A program made the position numbers and the translations under genes. Positions 6,941 through 7,449 of a stretch of DNA of 7,449 nucleotides are shown piece after piece (within the stretch, counting starts at the first letter, position 1; each line of letters opens with the position of its first letter). Below the pieces are notes generated by a model that was given only the letters and a program-made list of their open reading frames with translations, was not told the origin of the DNA and did no database searches. The stretch is from Candidatus Zipacnadia bacterium. Lineage in GTDB: Bacteria > Armatimonadota > UBA5377 > JALGUK01. Location of the stretch: NCBI GenBank assembly GCA_029820875.1, contig JALGUK010000215.1, positions 1 through 7,449 of the forward strand, read 5' to 3'.

Positions 6941-7222
6941 GCCGCGATAATGACCTCCCACATCTGCTATCCGGCGCTCGAGCCTGACCCTGCCCGCCCC
7001 GCGACGGTGTCCCGTGCCATCGTTACGGATTTGCTGCGCGGCGAACTTGGCTTTGACGGGATTGTCATCACAGACGCAATGGCGATGAAGGCGATTGCAG
7101 ACCATAGCGACCCGTCTGCGGCTGCCGTCGAGGCGATAACATCGGGGGCCGATATTGTCATTGCAGCCGACGCGAGACCGACCTTTGAGGCGCTCGCCGC
7201 CGCGGTCCGCTCCGGTGTCATC

Positions 7223-7233
7223 TCGCGCCCCGT
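7223..7233 (+). other. Second deletion junction in the GH3 gene
   Basis: VRSGVISR ends at 7228. Two stray bases follow, then CGT ATT CTC (RIL) in the original frame. Relatives have roughly 6-9 residues here (the RLDESVR-like segment), so about 16-25 bases seem to be missing. The shift restores the frame lost at the first junction. Confidence 0.7.
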
Positions 7234-7449
7234 ATTCTCTCGGCAAAAGAGCACTTGGGCCTTCACGAAGGTGCGATTGTGGACTCCGCGCGACTGGACA
7301 CAGTCGGGACTCCGGAGTTCGAATTGCTGGCGCGCGAGGTCGCTGAAGCGGCGGTGACCGTAGTGCACCGGGGCAACCTGCCTCTGGGCCGGGTATCAAA
7401 CGCGAAAATCGCCGTCATCACTGCGAAGCCGGCCGCGGGCGGGGCAGAC

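Larger units (their letters stand above)
6316..7449 (+). pseudogene. nagZ: NagZ-type beta-N-acetylhexosaminidase (GH3), twice frame-disrupted, cut by window edge
   Basis: GH3 enzyme that removes terminal N-acetylglucosamine, for example in peptidoglycan recycling. Segment 1 (6316-6933, 206 residues) has LTQAVGQLIMAY, LIFAADFEAGAGRL, PLAPVLDVNTAPENPIINTRAYG and KHFPGHGDTREDSH (177-190, with the D188/H190 acid-base dyad). Segment 2 (6935-7228, frame +1) has GVAAIMTSHICYPAL and ELGFDGIVITDAMAMKAIA, with the Asp nucleophile codon at 7073-7075. Segment 3 (7231 onward, back in the first frame) has RILSAKEHLGLHEG and then VAEAAVTVVHRGNLPL, the start of the longer C-terminal extension. Between segments 1 and 2 the family helix (ELxPFRAAIxA) is missing. 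Between 2 and 3 the RLDESVR-type segment is missing. As written, translation from 6316 stops at 6987. No signal peptide is seen. It is either a decayed gene or a misassembly. Confidence 0.85.

Noticed and set aside
1..7449. CRISPR arrays, tRNA genes, insertion sequences, attachment sites
   Set aside because: No regularly spaced repeats, cloverleaf sequences, transposase motifs or terminal inverted repeats were seen.

Overview
The window is GC-rich bacterial DNA in two blocks that diverge from a 360-base gene-poor gap. The gene content (secreted GH29 fucosidase, Asp-box sialidase-fold protein, short ceramidase-like hydrolase, long GH3 enzyme) resembles polysaccharide- or glycoconjugate-degrading lineages such as PVC-group or Armatimonadota-like bacteria. 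That placement is an inference from gene types only; no rRNA or other phylogenetic marker is present.

Left block (1-4169, all on the minus strand, read from 4169 down): a neutral/alkaline-ceramidase-like hydrolase with a one-base frameshift, a secreted sialidase-fold protein with five Asp-boxes, a membrane site-2 protease (M50) with two CBS domains, and the start of a secreted alpha-L-fucosidase that runs off the left edge. The gaps are only 42, 44 and 24 bases, so this looks like one operon. Its theme is probably removal of terminal sugars (fucose, perhaps sialic acid) and cleavage of an amide- or ester-linked substrate, with an intramembrane protease co-transcribed.

Middle (4170-4529): a divergent intergenic region. 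I found no recognisable riboswitch, tRNA or convincing promoter. It holds a small hairpin and two short open stretches that look somewhat protein-like but have poor start signals.

Right block (plus strand): a pyruvate kinase fused in frame to a C-terminal ferredoxin-type module. The first motif is a full CxxCxxCxxxCP. The second is CxxDxxCxxxCP, with Asp in a ligand position. This fusion is the most striking item in the window. After a good sigma70-type promoter (TTGCAA, 17 bases, TATAAT) comes a NagZ-type GH3 beta-N-acetylhexosaminidase that is broken twice: two conserved segments (about 11 and about 6-9 residues) are missing. The first loss shifts the frame and the second restores it. The gene continues beyond the right edge.

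Three frame disruptions in two genes mean that either the assembly is imperfect here or these genes are decaying. Read-level evidence would decide.
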